From the NCBI GenBank assembly GCA_036556425.1, contig DATBJJ010000169.1:31464-95463 (forward strand): a stretch of 64,000 nucleotides of DNA. Reading direction: 5' to 3'. Positions 15,348-22,943 of the stretch are shown piece after piece. The notes below the pieces were generated by a model that was not told the origin of the DNA, did no database searches, and saw only the letters and a program-made list of their open reading frames with translations. A program made the position numbers and the translations under genes. The stretch's first letter is position 1, and each line of letters begins with the position of its first letter. The DNA is from DATBJJ01 sp036556425. GTDB lineage: Bacteria > Acidobacteriota > Vicinamibacteria > Vicinamibacterales > 2-12-FULL-66-21.

Positions 15348-16709
15348 ATGTCCACACATGACGGTGCACCGAATCGCCGCACCTTTCTGGAAATCGCTGC
15401 TGGCTTCCTGAGCGCCGCGGCCGCGGGCCGCACGATGCGCGCGGCCGCCCCACCGGCGCAGTCGCCAGACAAACCATCCGTGCCGTTTGCGGCGCCGCCA
15501 ATTCCCGAAGTTCGGATCGGGTTCGTCGGCGTGGGCGGTCAAGGATCGGCGCACGTACGCAACATGCTGCGGGTGCCGGGCGCGAAGGTGACCGCGGTCT
15601 GCGACATCGCGCCGGAGCGCGTGGCGCTCGTGCAAAAGTGGGTCGTCGCCGCGGGACAGAAGGAGCCGACCGGCTACACGCGCGGGCCGCGCGATTTCGA
15701 GCGGCTCTGCGAGACCGAGAATCTCGACCTCGTGTTCACCGCGACGCCGTGGGAATGGCACGTGCCCGTGTGCGTGGCCGCGATGAAGAACGGCAAGCAT
15801 GCCGCCACCGAAGTGCCGGCGGCGATGACGCTGGATGACTGCTGGCAGCTCGTCGAGCACGCGGAGAAGCATCGCAAGCACTGCGTGATGATGGAGAACT
15901 GCAACTACGATCGCCCCGAGATGATGGTGTTCAACATGGTCCGCAAGGGCCTCTTCGGCGAGATCCTGCATGCCGAGGGGGGCTACTTGCACGATCTGCG
16001 ATCGGTGAAGTTCTCGAGCACCGGCGAAGGCCTGTGGCGGCGCGCGTGGGCGTCGAAGGTCAATGGCAATCTGTATCCGACGCACGGGCTCGGACCGGTC
16101 GCGAACTGCCTCGACATCAACCGCGGCGATCGCTTCGAATATCTGGTCTCGATGAGCGGGCCGTCGCGCGGCCTGCAGGACTGGGCACGCGAGCACTTTC
16201 CGGAAGGCTCGCCGCAGCGCGGCGAGAAGTACGTGCTCGGCGACGTGAACGTCAGCCTCATTCGAACGGCGCGCGGCCGCACGATCACCGTCGTCCACGA
16301 CACGAATCTGCCTCGGCCGTACAGCCGCATCCATGTGGTGCAAGGCACGCGCGGTTTGTTCATGGGCTATCCCGATCGCGTGTACATCGAAGGGCGAAGC
16401 CCGGAGCATCGATGGGAAGAAGCTCGCGCCTATCTCCAGGAGTTCGATCATCCGCTATGGGTGCAGTTGACGAAGACCGCCGAAGGCGCCGGGCATGGCG
16501 GTATGGATTACATAGAGGACTATCGCCTCGTGAAGTGTCTTCGTGAAGGCCTGCCGACCGACATGAACGTGTACGATGCGGCGGCGTTGAGCTCGGTCGT
16601 GCAGCTCAGCGAGCGATCGCACGCGCGGCGCAGCGCGTCGGTAGATTTTCCCGACTTCACGCGCGGACGATGGCAATCGACGCCGCCGCTGGGGATCATC
16701 ACCGCGTAG
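15348..16709 (+). CDS. Tat-exported Gfo/Idh/MocA protein, GH109-type glycosidase
   Basis: A 453-residue NAD-dependent protein with a twin-arginine signal (NRRTFLEIAAG). After the leader come a Rossmann motif (GFVGVGGQGSAHV) and conserved EVPAAMTLDDCW, MMENCNYDRPE, HGLGPVANCLDI and WRRAWASK. These match the GH109 subgroup, whose known members cleave alpha-N-acetylgalactosamine by an NAD-assisted redox mechanism. The export signal suggests action outside the cytoplasm with pre-loaded cofactor. The ATG at 15348 has GGGAG upstream. Context with a GHMP kinase and nucleotidyltransferase suggests release and salvage of a sugar. Substrate is inferred, not shown. Confidence 0.87.
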   Translation: MSTHDGAPNRRTFLEIAAGFLSAAAAGRTMRAAAPPAQSPDKPSVPFAAPPIPEVRIGFVGVGGQGSAHVRNMLRVPGAKVTAVCDIAPERVALVQKWVVAAGQKEPTGYTRGPRDFERLCETENLDLVFTATPWEWHVPVCVAAMKNGKHAATEVPAAMTLDDCWQLVEHAEKHRKHCVMMENCNYDRPEMMVFNMVRKGLFGEILHAEGGYLHDLRSVKFSSTGEGLWRRAWASKVNGNLYPTHGLGPVANCLDINRGDRFEYLVSMSGPSRGLQDWAREHFPEGSPQRGEKYVLGDVNVSLIRTARGRTITVVHDTNLPRPYSRIHVVQGTRGLFMGYPDRVYIEGRSPEHRWEEARAYLQEFDHPLWVQLTKTAEGAGHGGMDYIEDYRLVKCLREGLPTDMNVYDAAALSSVVQLSERSHARRSASVDFPDFTRGRWQSTPPLGIITA

Positions 16710-16741
16710 GCCGTCCATACTTCGAGACTCAACGCAGGCGG

Positions 16742-16772
16742 AACACGTGCGCGGCCGCGCCGTGTTTCTTTT
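16742..16772 (+). terminator. Rho-independent terminator after the sugar cassette
   Basis: Arms 16742-16754 and 16755-16766 pair over 12 bp with one bulged T, through a GC-rich palindromic centre. A T-rich run (TCTTTT) follows. It lies 32 bases past the stop of the GH109-type gene on the same strand. The tight loop means the inner pairs must open. Confidence 0.6.
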
Positions 16773-16956
16773 GCGCATCTTCTCCGCGTTTTCCCTCCTC
16801 CACTCGTAAGAGCTACACGGTTTTGCGCCGATCGCCGGTATTGCTGAGCGACTACTCGCGCGATTTCTCCTGATTTCTCGAGGGGCACGTCGATTGCCCG
16901 CTTGCTCGCCGCACTTCGCACCAGTCGATGCGAAACACACCCGAGGAGGAGTACGC

Positions 16957-18504
16957 ATGACGCGGAGATCCTGGACGTTCGTCTTGACGCTTGCCGCGAT
17001 GAGCTCGAGCCTCGTCGCGTTCACGTGGGCGCAAAGCGCGCCCGATCGCTTCAGCCAATTCTGGGGATCGTTGTATTCGCCGGCGGTCGCGACCGATGCA
17101 CGAGCCGCGCAGCAGCCCGGCGCGCAGCGTCTGCAATCATCGACCGGCGCCGCCGTTGTCGACCGGGTTCATCATTGGAACCGCATCGCGATTGACACGA
17201 GCGGACTCGATCACACGCCGGTTCAACCGGGAGAGGATCGCGTGTTCGGCGAGCAGCTCGGCCCCGGCCGCGCCGCCCGCGCGATGGCAGTCGTTCACAT
17301 CGCGATCTTCGACGCCGTGAACGCGATCGCGAAGCGCTACCGCAGCTTTACCGGCATCCGCGACGCGCCCTCGGGCGCGTCGATGGACGCCGCCATCGCG
17401 CAGGCCGCGCACGATACGCTCGTCGCGATGTTCCCGTCGCAGAAGGCTCACTGCGATCAGGTGCTCGCGGAGGAGCTGGCGGCGATCGAAGACGGCCCCG
17501 CGAAGACCGAAGGGATTCGCACGGGTCTGCGCGCCGCGCGTGCGATTCTCGCGAGAACGGCAGACGACGGATCGGATCACGCCGAGCCCGTTCTGGGCGA
17601 GGGCTTTCAGACGAGCAACGCGCCGGGCAAATGGCGGCAGGATCCAATCAGCCAGCTGCCGGTGGCGCTCGGCGCGCACTGGGGCGAGGTCACGCCGCTC
17701 GTCATTCCGTCCGGCTCGAGCTTCCGTGCGGCGGCGCCGCCCGCAATGAACACCGCCGCGTATGCTGCCGCGTACAACGAAGTCAAGCGCCTCGGCGGCG
17801 ACGGCGTCACGACGCGGACCGCGCGCACCGACGATCAGACGCATGCGGCAATCTACTGGGCGTACGATGGCACGCCGAGCCTGTGCGCGCCGCCTCGGCT
17901 CTACAACCAGATCGTCATGCAGATTGCCGATCAGATGGGGACCGATACCGTCGATCTCGCGCGAGTGCTCGCGCTCGTGAACGTCGCGATGTCGGACGCG
18001 GGGATCGCGTGTTGGGAATCGAAGTACTACTATCAGCTCTGGAGACCGATCACGGGCATCCGCGAATCGGACAAGGGAACGGGCCCGACCGGACAGGGCG
18101 ACGGCAACCCCAACACGACCGGCGATCCGACATACTCGCCGCTCGGCGCGCCCGCGAGCAACCTGCAGGGTCCGAACTTCACGCCGCCGTTTCCCGCGTA
18201 TCCCTCAGGACACGCGACGTTCGGCGGGGCCGTGTTCCAGATGCTGCGGCTCGTCTACCGCACGAACGAGATTCCGTTCACGTTCGTCTCGGACGAATTC
18301 AACGGCGAGACGTACGACAATCACGGCGTGCTGCGTCCGCTGCTGCCGCGCTCGTTCAAAACGCTGTCGCAGGCCGAAGAAGAGAACGGACAGAGCCGCA
18401 TCTATCTCGGCATTCACTGGTCGTTCGACAAGACCGCCGGCATCAAACAAGGACGGCAGATCGCGAACTACGTGTATCGAACGAAGTTTCTGCCGAGACG
18501 GTGA
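16957..18504 (+). CDS. Exported vanadium-dependent haloperoxidase-like protein (PAP2 fold)
   Basis: A 515-residue protein with a signal peptide (RRSWTFVLTLAAM, cleavage near TWAQS-AP). The second half holds the vanadate/phosphate site: YYQLWRPITGIRE, FPAYPSGHATFGG and GIHWSFDKTAG, the three blocks shared by vanadium haloperoxidases and PAP2 phosphatases. Length and spacing favour the bacterial haloperoxidase-like group. It may halogenate organics using peroxide, or act as a phosphatase; sequence alone does not decide. The ATG at 16957 has GAGGAGGAG seven bases away, a strong start. The 247-base gap upstream contains the terminator at 16742 and no gene. Confidence 0.88.
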   Translation: MTRRSWTFVLTLAAMSSSLVAFTWAQSAPDRFSQFWGSLYSPAVATDARAAQQPGAQRLQSSTGAAVVDRVHHWNRIAIDTSGLDHTPVQPGEDRVFGEQLGPGRAARAMAVVHIAIFDAVNAIAKRYRSFTGIRDAPSGASMDAAIAQAAHDTLVAMFPSQKAHCDQVLAEELAAIEDGPAKTEGIRTGLRAARAILARTADDGSDHAEPVLGEGFQTSNAPGKWRQDPISQLPVALGAHWGEVTPLVIPSGSSFRAAAPPAMNTAAYAAAYNEVKRLGGDGVTTRTARTDDQTHAAIYWAYDGTPSLCAPPRLYNQIVMQIADQMGTDTVDLARVLALVNVAMSDAGIACWESKYYYQLWRPITGIRESDKGTGPTGQGDGNPNTTGDPTYSPLGAPASNLQGPNFTPPFPAYPSGHATFGGAVFQMLRLVYRTNEIPFTFVSDEFNGETYDNHGVLRPLLPRSFKTLSQAEEENGQSRIYLGIHWSFDKTAGIKQGRQIANYVYRTKFLPRR

Positions 18505-18552
18505 GCCCGGCAGGCGGCGGAACCTCCGGGGGGCCGCTGCGTAGGATTAGGT

Positions 18553-18870
18553 ATGCTCATCACCACTACGTCCGTGCTCGACGGAAAGCCGGTCAGCCGC
18601 TATCTCGGCGTCGTCACAGGCGAAGCGATCATTGGCGCCAACGTTTTCCGCGATCTCTTCGCGACCGTGCGCGACATCGTCGGCGGCCGATCCGCCACGT
18701 ACGAGCGCGGGCTCGCGGAAGCGCGTCAGGTCGCGATCAGCGAAATGCAGCAGCGCGCCACCGAGCTCGGCGCCAATGCCGTCATCGGCGTCGATCTCGA
18801 TTACGAAGTGCTCGGGCAGGCGAACGGAATGTTGATGGTGTCGTGCTCGGGCACCGCAGTGGTCGTGTGA
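18553..18870 (+). CDS. ybjQ: YbjQ/UPF0145 family protein
   Basis: A 105-residue protein matching YbjQ throughout: it begins MLITTTSVLDGKPV, continues with GEAIIGANVFRD, AISEMQQRATELGANAVIGV and ends MLMVSCSGTAVVV. Family members assemble into small rings and were once proposed to bind heavy metals; their true role is not established. Full length, no signal peptide. It lies 48 bases after the haloperoxidase gene on the same strand, and converges on the ADOP permease gene. The conserved surface Cys near the C-terminus is present. Confidence 0.93.
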   Translation: MLITTTSVLDGKPVSRYLGVVTGEAIIGANVFRDLFATVRDIVGGRSATYERGLAEARQVAISEMQQRATELGANAVIGVDLDYEVLGQANGMLMVSCSGTAVVV

Positions 18871-18896
18871 TCCCTGTGTCCTGAAGCCTCGAACAG

Positions 18897-21575
18897 TCAA
18901 GGTTCGCGAAGCGCGACAACCGGATCGACGCGCGCGGCGCGCGCTGCTGGCAGCCAGCTCGCCGCCGCCGCGGCGGCGACCAGAATCGCGCCGGATGCCA
19001 CGAGGCTGACAGGATCCATGCTCGCGATTCCGTAGAGTTGATTGCTCAACGCGTGGCCGACCCACGCCGACAGCGCGAGTCCGGCGGCGACGCCGGCGAT
19101 CGCGAGCGTGAGGCCTTCGCGAACCACGAGCGCGCGCACTTCGCCGTGCCGCGCGCCGAGCGCCATTCGCACGCCAATCTCGCGCGTTCGACGGCCGACG
19201 AAGAACGCCATCGTCGCATACAGTCCGGCCGTCGCCAGGATCACCGCCACCGCCGCGAGCGAGAATCCAACCGCCGTCGCCATTCGCTCGTCCGCGATGT
19301 TCCGCTCGATCTGATCGAGCAGCGTGTGGACGCGCGTGACAGGCACCGCGGGATCGACGGAACCGACCGCGCGCCGCAGCTCGTCGATCCGGGTTCCGAG
19401 ATCGGCGGCCGCGTCGGGCTGGTAACGGACGTGCAGCACGCCGTTCGATGCCGGCACCTGAGCGATCGGCACGTAGAACGAAGGCCTCGGATCCTCCCGA
19501 ACCATTCGATAGTGCGCGTCGCGGACGACGCCGATCACTTCGACGTTGAACGGATCCCGGGAATCGAAGCGCACGAATCCTCCGGCCGCGCGGCCATCGG
19601 GCCAGAACCGCCGCGCCATCGTTTCGTTGACGACGATGCGTGTCGGCTGGCCCGCGCGATCGTTTCGATCGAACACGCGGCCTTGCAGGAGCGAGAGACC
19701 CATCGTGCGGAAGTACTCCGGGGTCACACGCACGAAGTTCAACTCCATGTCTTCGTCGCGCCCGGGCGTGTAGCCGGCGACATCGAGGCTCATGCGCGAG
19801 CCGCCGAAGTCGAGCGGCATCACGTGCGCAACCGCCGCGGTTTCGACGCCTGGAAGCGCGGCCGCGCGCGCCACCGCGCGATCGAAATACTGCGTCGCCT
19901 GCGGGCGTGACATTCGCGCCATTTCCGGAGACACCTGGACCACGACGACCCCTCGCGGATCGAAGCCCAGATCGGTGTGGCGCAACCGATCGAGCGTGCG
20001 CGCCAAGAGCACCGCGCCGGTCACGAGGCCCATCGAGAGCGCGACCTGCAGCACGACGAGCGCGCGCTGTGGCGTCCGGCGCAGCGTCGTCGCGGCGCGG
20101 CCGTCGCCGAAGCTGGCCAACGCCTGCGGTCTGAGCACTTGCCACGCGGACAACAGGCCGACGATCAACGCGGCGACCGCGGAGAGCAGTACGGCGGCGG
20201 CAATCACTCGCGCGTCGAACGGGATCGACAAAGAGACCGGCTGACCGTAGAACGCAATCAACGAGACGGCGCGATCCTTCGTGAGCAGCGCGAGCCAGAG
20301 GCCCACGAGTCCGGCGCCGATCGCGGTGAGCGCGGCATCGAGGAGCACGAGACGGACGAGTTGGGTCCGGCGCGCGCCGAGCGCTGCGCGTACGGACAGC
20401 TCGAGGCGCCGCGCATCGGAGCGCGCGAGGTGCAGGTTCGCAACGTTCAGAGAGGCGACGAGCAGCACGGCGATGCCGGCACCGAGCAGGATGAGGATCG
20501 GCGACCCAAGCTGCTCCGAGAGGAACGAGTCGCCTCGCGCCCCGGTCCGCAGCACCACGGGCTCCATCGGAATGCGGCTGGCGGCACGCACGCGGCGCAG
20601 GATGGCGTCGAGCTCGTCGCGCGCGGCTGTCATCGACACGCCGCTGGCGAGACGTCCGACGACGGTCAGCCAAGACACGGTCGGCCGAGACAGGTTGTCA
20701 TCGCCGAGGAGCGGCGAGTGCGCGAGCGGCACCCAGAAGTCGGCGCGCCGTCCGATCTGCATCCCCGCGAACCGCGCGGATGCGACGCCGACAACGGTGA
20801 ACGTCTGGCCGTTGATCTGCAGGATGCGATCGGAGAGCGGAGCGCCGTCCAGCCGATCGCGCCACACACGCTCGGAGACGACAACCACGGGAAGAGTTCC
20901 GCCGCGATCGTCGGTCTCCACGATCGCGCGTCCCGTTCTCAGCGGAACACCGAGCGCCGAAAAGAAAGTGCCGGACACGGCTTCGCCGTCCAACGTCGAC
21001 GCGGCGTCGCGGCCGGCCACGGTGGCTTCGACTGGACTGTACGCGACGAGCCCGTCGATCGTTCGCGCGTTGTCGCGAAGATCGCGATACTCCGCGTACG
21101 AGAAGTTGTGGTTCAATCCGGTCTCTCGTTGCAGCAGCACGAGCGCGAGATCGTGCGGCGCCCTCAGCGGAAGCGGCCGAACGAGCACGGCATCGGCGAG
21201 CGTCACGAGCACGATGTTGAACGCGAGCCCCGCGCCGAGCGACACGATGCCGACGATCGACATCACCGGCTGGCGCCACATCACTCGCAGGGCAAACCTG
21301 AAATCCGTCGAGAGCCCGTTCAGCATGCGGCCTCCCCGCGCCGGCGCGATCGCCGGACTCGAATGACCGATGAAAAAGCGGCGATGGACGTTCGGGACGA
21401 GCGAGCGCCACGTCTGCGCCCACAGCCATCGCGCCGCGGCGCGTCCGTCGCGTGCCGCCCGCGCCTCGAATCCCTCGAGGAGATCGCCGACGATGGCCTC
21501 GCGCTCCGTCTCGTGAAGGGAGCGCTCGTGCAGCCAGATCAGCGCGCGCGCGTAGAGGCGCGATCCAGAAGTCAT
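18897..21575 (-). CDS. ADOP-family ABC transporter permease (MacB/FtsX-like)
   Basis: An 892-residue duplicated permease. A cytosolic N-terminal segment of about 90 residues (LHERSLHETEREAIVGDLLEGFEAR) is followed by two MacB-type modules. Each has a membrane helix (first SIVGIVSLGAGLAFNIVLV), a large periplasmic domain and three FtsX-type helices (second module ends around AIAGVAAGLALSAWVGHAL and ILVAAAAAASWLPAARAARVDPVVALREP). No ATPase is encoded nearby, as expected for acidobacterial duplicated orphan permeases. It lies seven bases downstream of a PadR gene, the usual pairing for this family. Substrate unknown. Confidence 0.93.
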   Translation of the reverse strand: MTSGSRLYARALIWLHERSLHETEREAIVGDLLEGFEARAARDGRAAARWLWAQTWRSLVPNVHRRFFIGHSSPAIAPARGGRMLNGLSTDFRFALRVMWRQPVMSIVGIVSLGAGLAFNIVLVTLADAVLVRPLPLRAPHDLALVLLQRETGLNHNFSYAEYRDLRDNARTIDGLVAYSPVEATVAGRDAASTLDGEAVSGTFFSALGVPLRTGRAIVETDDRGGTLPVVVVSERVWRDRLDGAPLSDRILQINGQTFTVVGVASARFAGMQIGRRADFWVPLAHSPLLGDDNLSRPTVSWLTVVGRLASGVSMTAARDELDAILRRVRAASRIPMEPVVLRTGARGDSFLSEQLGSPILILLGAGIAVLLVASLNVANLHLARSDARRLELSVRAALGARRTQLVRLVLLDAALTAIGAGLVGLWLALLTKDRAVSLIAFYGQPVSLSIPFDARVIAAAVLLSAVAALIVGLLSAWQVLRPQALASFGDGRAATTLRRTPQRALVVLQVALSMGLVTGAVLLARTLDRLRHTDLGFDPRGVVVVQVSPEMARMSRPQATQYFDRAVARAAALPGVETAAVAHVMPLDFGGSRMSLDVAGYTPGRDEDMELNFVRVTPEYFRTMGLSLLQGRVFDRNDRAGQPTRIVVNETMARRFWPDGRAAGGFVRFDSRDPFNVEVIGVVRDAHYRMVREDPRPSFYVPIAQVPASNGVLHVRYQPDAAADLGTRIDELRRAVGSVDPAVPVTRVHTLLDQIERNIADERMATAVGFSLAAVAVILATAGLYATMAFFVGRRTREIGVRMALGARHGEVRALVVREGLTLAIAGVAAGLALSAWVGHALSNQLYGIASMDPVSLVASGAILVAAAAAASWLPAARAARVDPVVALREP

Positions 21576-21582
21576 GGCCGCG

Positions 21583-21948
21583 TCATTGTTTCAGGCCGTT
21601 TGCGCCTGCGGCGCCGCGGCCTATCAAGGCGTCGACTTCGATCCCGGCCCACATCCGCGCGAGCGCTTCGCGCGAACGGCGCAGCGCCGCCGCGCCCGCC
21701 GGCCGCAGCCGGAAATATCGCTTCGCGCGCCCGCCGCGCTGCGGCGTCGGATCCGACATCGTCGAGCTCACGTAGCCTTTGCGCTCGAGCCGCTCGAGCG
21801 CGGTGTACAGCGCGCCGATGGCAATCGAGCGGCCCGTTTGCTCCTCGATCTCGTCGCGGATCGTGGAGCCGTAGGCGTCCGCGTCGAGGCGGACGATCGC
21901 CAGCAGGACGATCTGCTCGAACTCCCCGAGCGCTTCCTGGCGGGGCAT
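21583..21948 (-). CDS. PadR-family transcriptional regulator
   Basis: A 121-residue winged-helix regulator. The pattern GEFEQIVLLAIVRL, AYGSTIRDEIEEQTGRSIAIGALYTALERLERKGYV and GGRAKRYFRLRPAG contains the recognition helix (GALYTALERL) and the wing of PadR proteins. It should repress its own operon, including the ADOP permease seven bases downstream. No Shine-Dalgarno sequence precedes the ATG. The ligand is unknown. A different PadR at 45063-45413 controls the second ADOP gene. Confidence 0.93.
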   Translation of the reverse strand: MPRQEALGEFEQIVLLAIVRLDADAYGSTIRDEIEEQTGRSIAIGALYTALERLERKGYVSSTMSDPTPQRGGRAKRYFRLRPAGAAALRRSREALARMWAGIEVDALIGRGAAGANGLKQ

Positions 21949-21988
21949 TTGAACTGCAACGTAGAGGAAATAGACGGAAAAAGCAAGT

Positions 21989-22071
21989 CGCCGACCGCGG
22001 ATAGCGGACCGCCGACCGCGGACAGCGGACCGCGGACAGCGGACAGCGGACAGCGGACAGCGGACAGCGAC
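21989..22071. repeat. Array of 7-bp cggacag quasi-repeats
   Basis: About eleven copies of a 7-bp unit (CGGACAG, with CGGACCG and CGGATAG variants) fill most of the 124-base gap between the PadR gene and the methyltransferase stop. The array ends two bases before that stop. The copies near 22041-22068 are almost perfect, which suggests recent slippage or duplication. Confidence 0.9.
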
Positions 22072-22072
22072 C

Positions 22073-22792
22073 CTATTTCTTATCCACCATCGGCACGAAT
22101 CGAACCGGGAGGGTCTGCAGGACGTTCACGCGGTCCCCTGCGCGTTCCAGAATGCGGAGCTCCTGATCGTCGCGGCCGACGGGGATGGCCATACGGCCGC
22201 CGTCGCGCAGTTGATCGATCAACGCGCGCGGAATCTCGGCCGGCGCGGCGGTCACGATGATCCGATCGAAGGGCGCGTGCTCGGGCCAGCCAAGATAGCC
22301 GTTCCCAATCAGCACGTGGACGTTTCGATAGCCGAGCGCTTCGAGCGTCGCGCGCGCCTGGTCGCCGAGCTGCGGCAGGATCTCGATGGTGTACACCTCT
22401 TTCGCGAGCTCGGCGAGAATCGCGGCTTGGTAGCCGGATCCGGTGCCGATCTCGAGCACGCGATGCTGCGGCTCGATCGCGAGCGCTTGCGTCATGAAGG
22501 CGACGATGTAAGGTTGGGAGATGGTCTGGCCGTCGCCGATCGGCAGCGGGAAATCGCCGTACGCGTCGTGGCGGACCGACGCCGGGATGAAGCGATGCCG
22601 CTCCACCTTCGACATCGCGTCGAGGACGCGCTCGTCGTGGATGTCTCGGCCGCGGAGCTGCGTCCGCACCATCCGGGCGCGTGCCTCGGTCCACTCCGCT
22701 GCCTGCCGGTCACGCTGTGCGTCGTCCGCAGTCACGCACGATCCCGCAAGGATGATCGTCACGCCAAGCCGGATGCTCGAGGCGGGACGCAT
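22073..22792 (-). CDS. pcm: Protein-L-isoaspartate O-methyltransferase with export-type leader
   Basis: A 239-residue SAM-dependent methyltransferase that repairs isoaspartyl residues. Catalytic and SAM motifs are present: RHRFIPASVRHDAYGDFPLPIGDGQTISQP, VLEIGTGSGYQAAIL, FDRIIVTAAP and LRDGGRMAIPVG. The N-terminus is unusual: RPASSIRLGVTIILAGSC is a hydrophobic leader ending in a Cys, like a weak lipoprotein signal, followed by DDAQRDRQAAEW. The ATG at 22792 is chosen over an in-frame TTG at 22810. Export would place the enzyme away from SAM, so either the leader is a membrane anchor facing inward or the annotation of secretion is misleading. Confidence 0.9.
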   Translation of the reverse strand: MRPASSIRLGVTIILAGSCVTADDAQRDRQAAEWTEARARMVRTQLRGRDIHDERVLDAMSKVERHRFIPASVRHDAYGDFPLPIGDGQTISQPYIVAFMTQALAIEPQHRVLEIGTGSGYQAAILAELAKEVYTIEILPQLGDQARATLEALGYRNVHVLIGNGYLGWPEHAPFDRIIVTAAPAEIPRALIDQLRDGGRMAIPVGRDDQELRILERAGDRVNVLQTLPVRFVPMVDKK

Positions 22793-22817
22793 GCGTCGAC
22801 TGTAGCACAACGAAGCG

Positions 22818-22856
22818 TTCAGCTCTCAGCGGTCAGCCTTCAGCGCTCAGCCTTGA
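22818..22856. repeat. 7-bp tcagcNN quasi-repeat, left arm
   Basis: Five 7-bp units beginning TCAGC run in tandem. The array is in inverted orientation to the one at 22912-22943, and the pair flanks the terminator at 22865-22892. Together they could form a larger stem around it. Confidence 0.75.
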
Positions 22857-22864
22857 CTGATCTC

Positions 22865-22892
22865 AAAAAAAGAGGGGGCACTAGGCCCCCTC
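22865..22892 (-). terminator. Rho-independent terminator of the TonB receptor gene
   Basis: On the minus strand an 8-bp perfect stem (22892-22885 with 22879-22872) with a five-base loop is followed by seven Ts (22871-22865). It lies about 50 bases past the stop of the receptor gene at 22944. It is the best intrinsic terminator in the window. Confidence 0.9.
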
Positions 22893-22911
22893 ATCATCAA
22901 ACCAGCTTGTC

Positions 22912-22943
22912 TGGCAGCTGACAGCTGAGAGCTGAGAGCTTGC
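22912..22943. repeat. 7-bp agctgag quasi-repeat, right arm
   Basis: Four 7-bp units of AGCTGAG/AGCTGAC lie just after the receptor stop codon. Read on the opposite strand they match most of the array at 22818-22856. Confidence 0.75.

Noticed and set aside
18553..18870. YbjQ as a second metal-resistance gene linked to the copper operon
   Set aside because: It is 12 kb away in a different transcription unit, and the metal-binding role of the family is not established.
19977..22004. A long plus-strand open frame opposite the first ADOP gene and its PadR
   Set aside because: It covers two well-supported genes on the other strand and has no recognisable domain or start site.
21989..22071. Possible regulator binding-site array upstream of pcm
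   Set aside because: It lies after the pcm stop codon, not before its start, and resembles the other decaying quasi-repeats.
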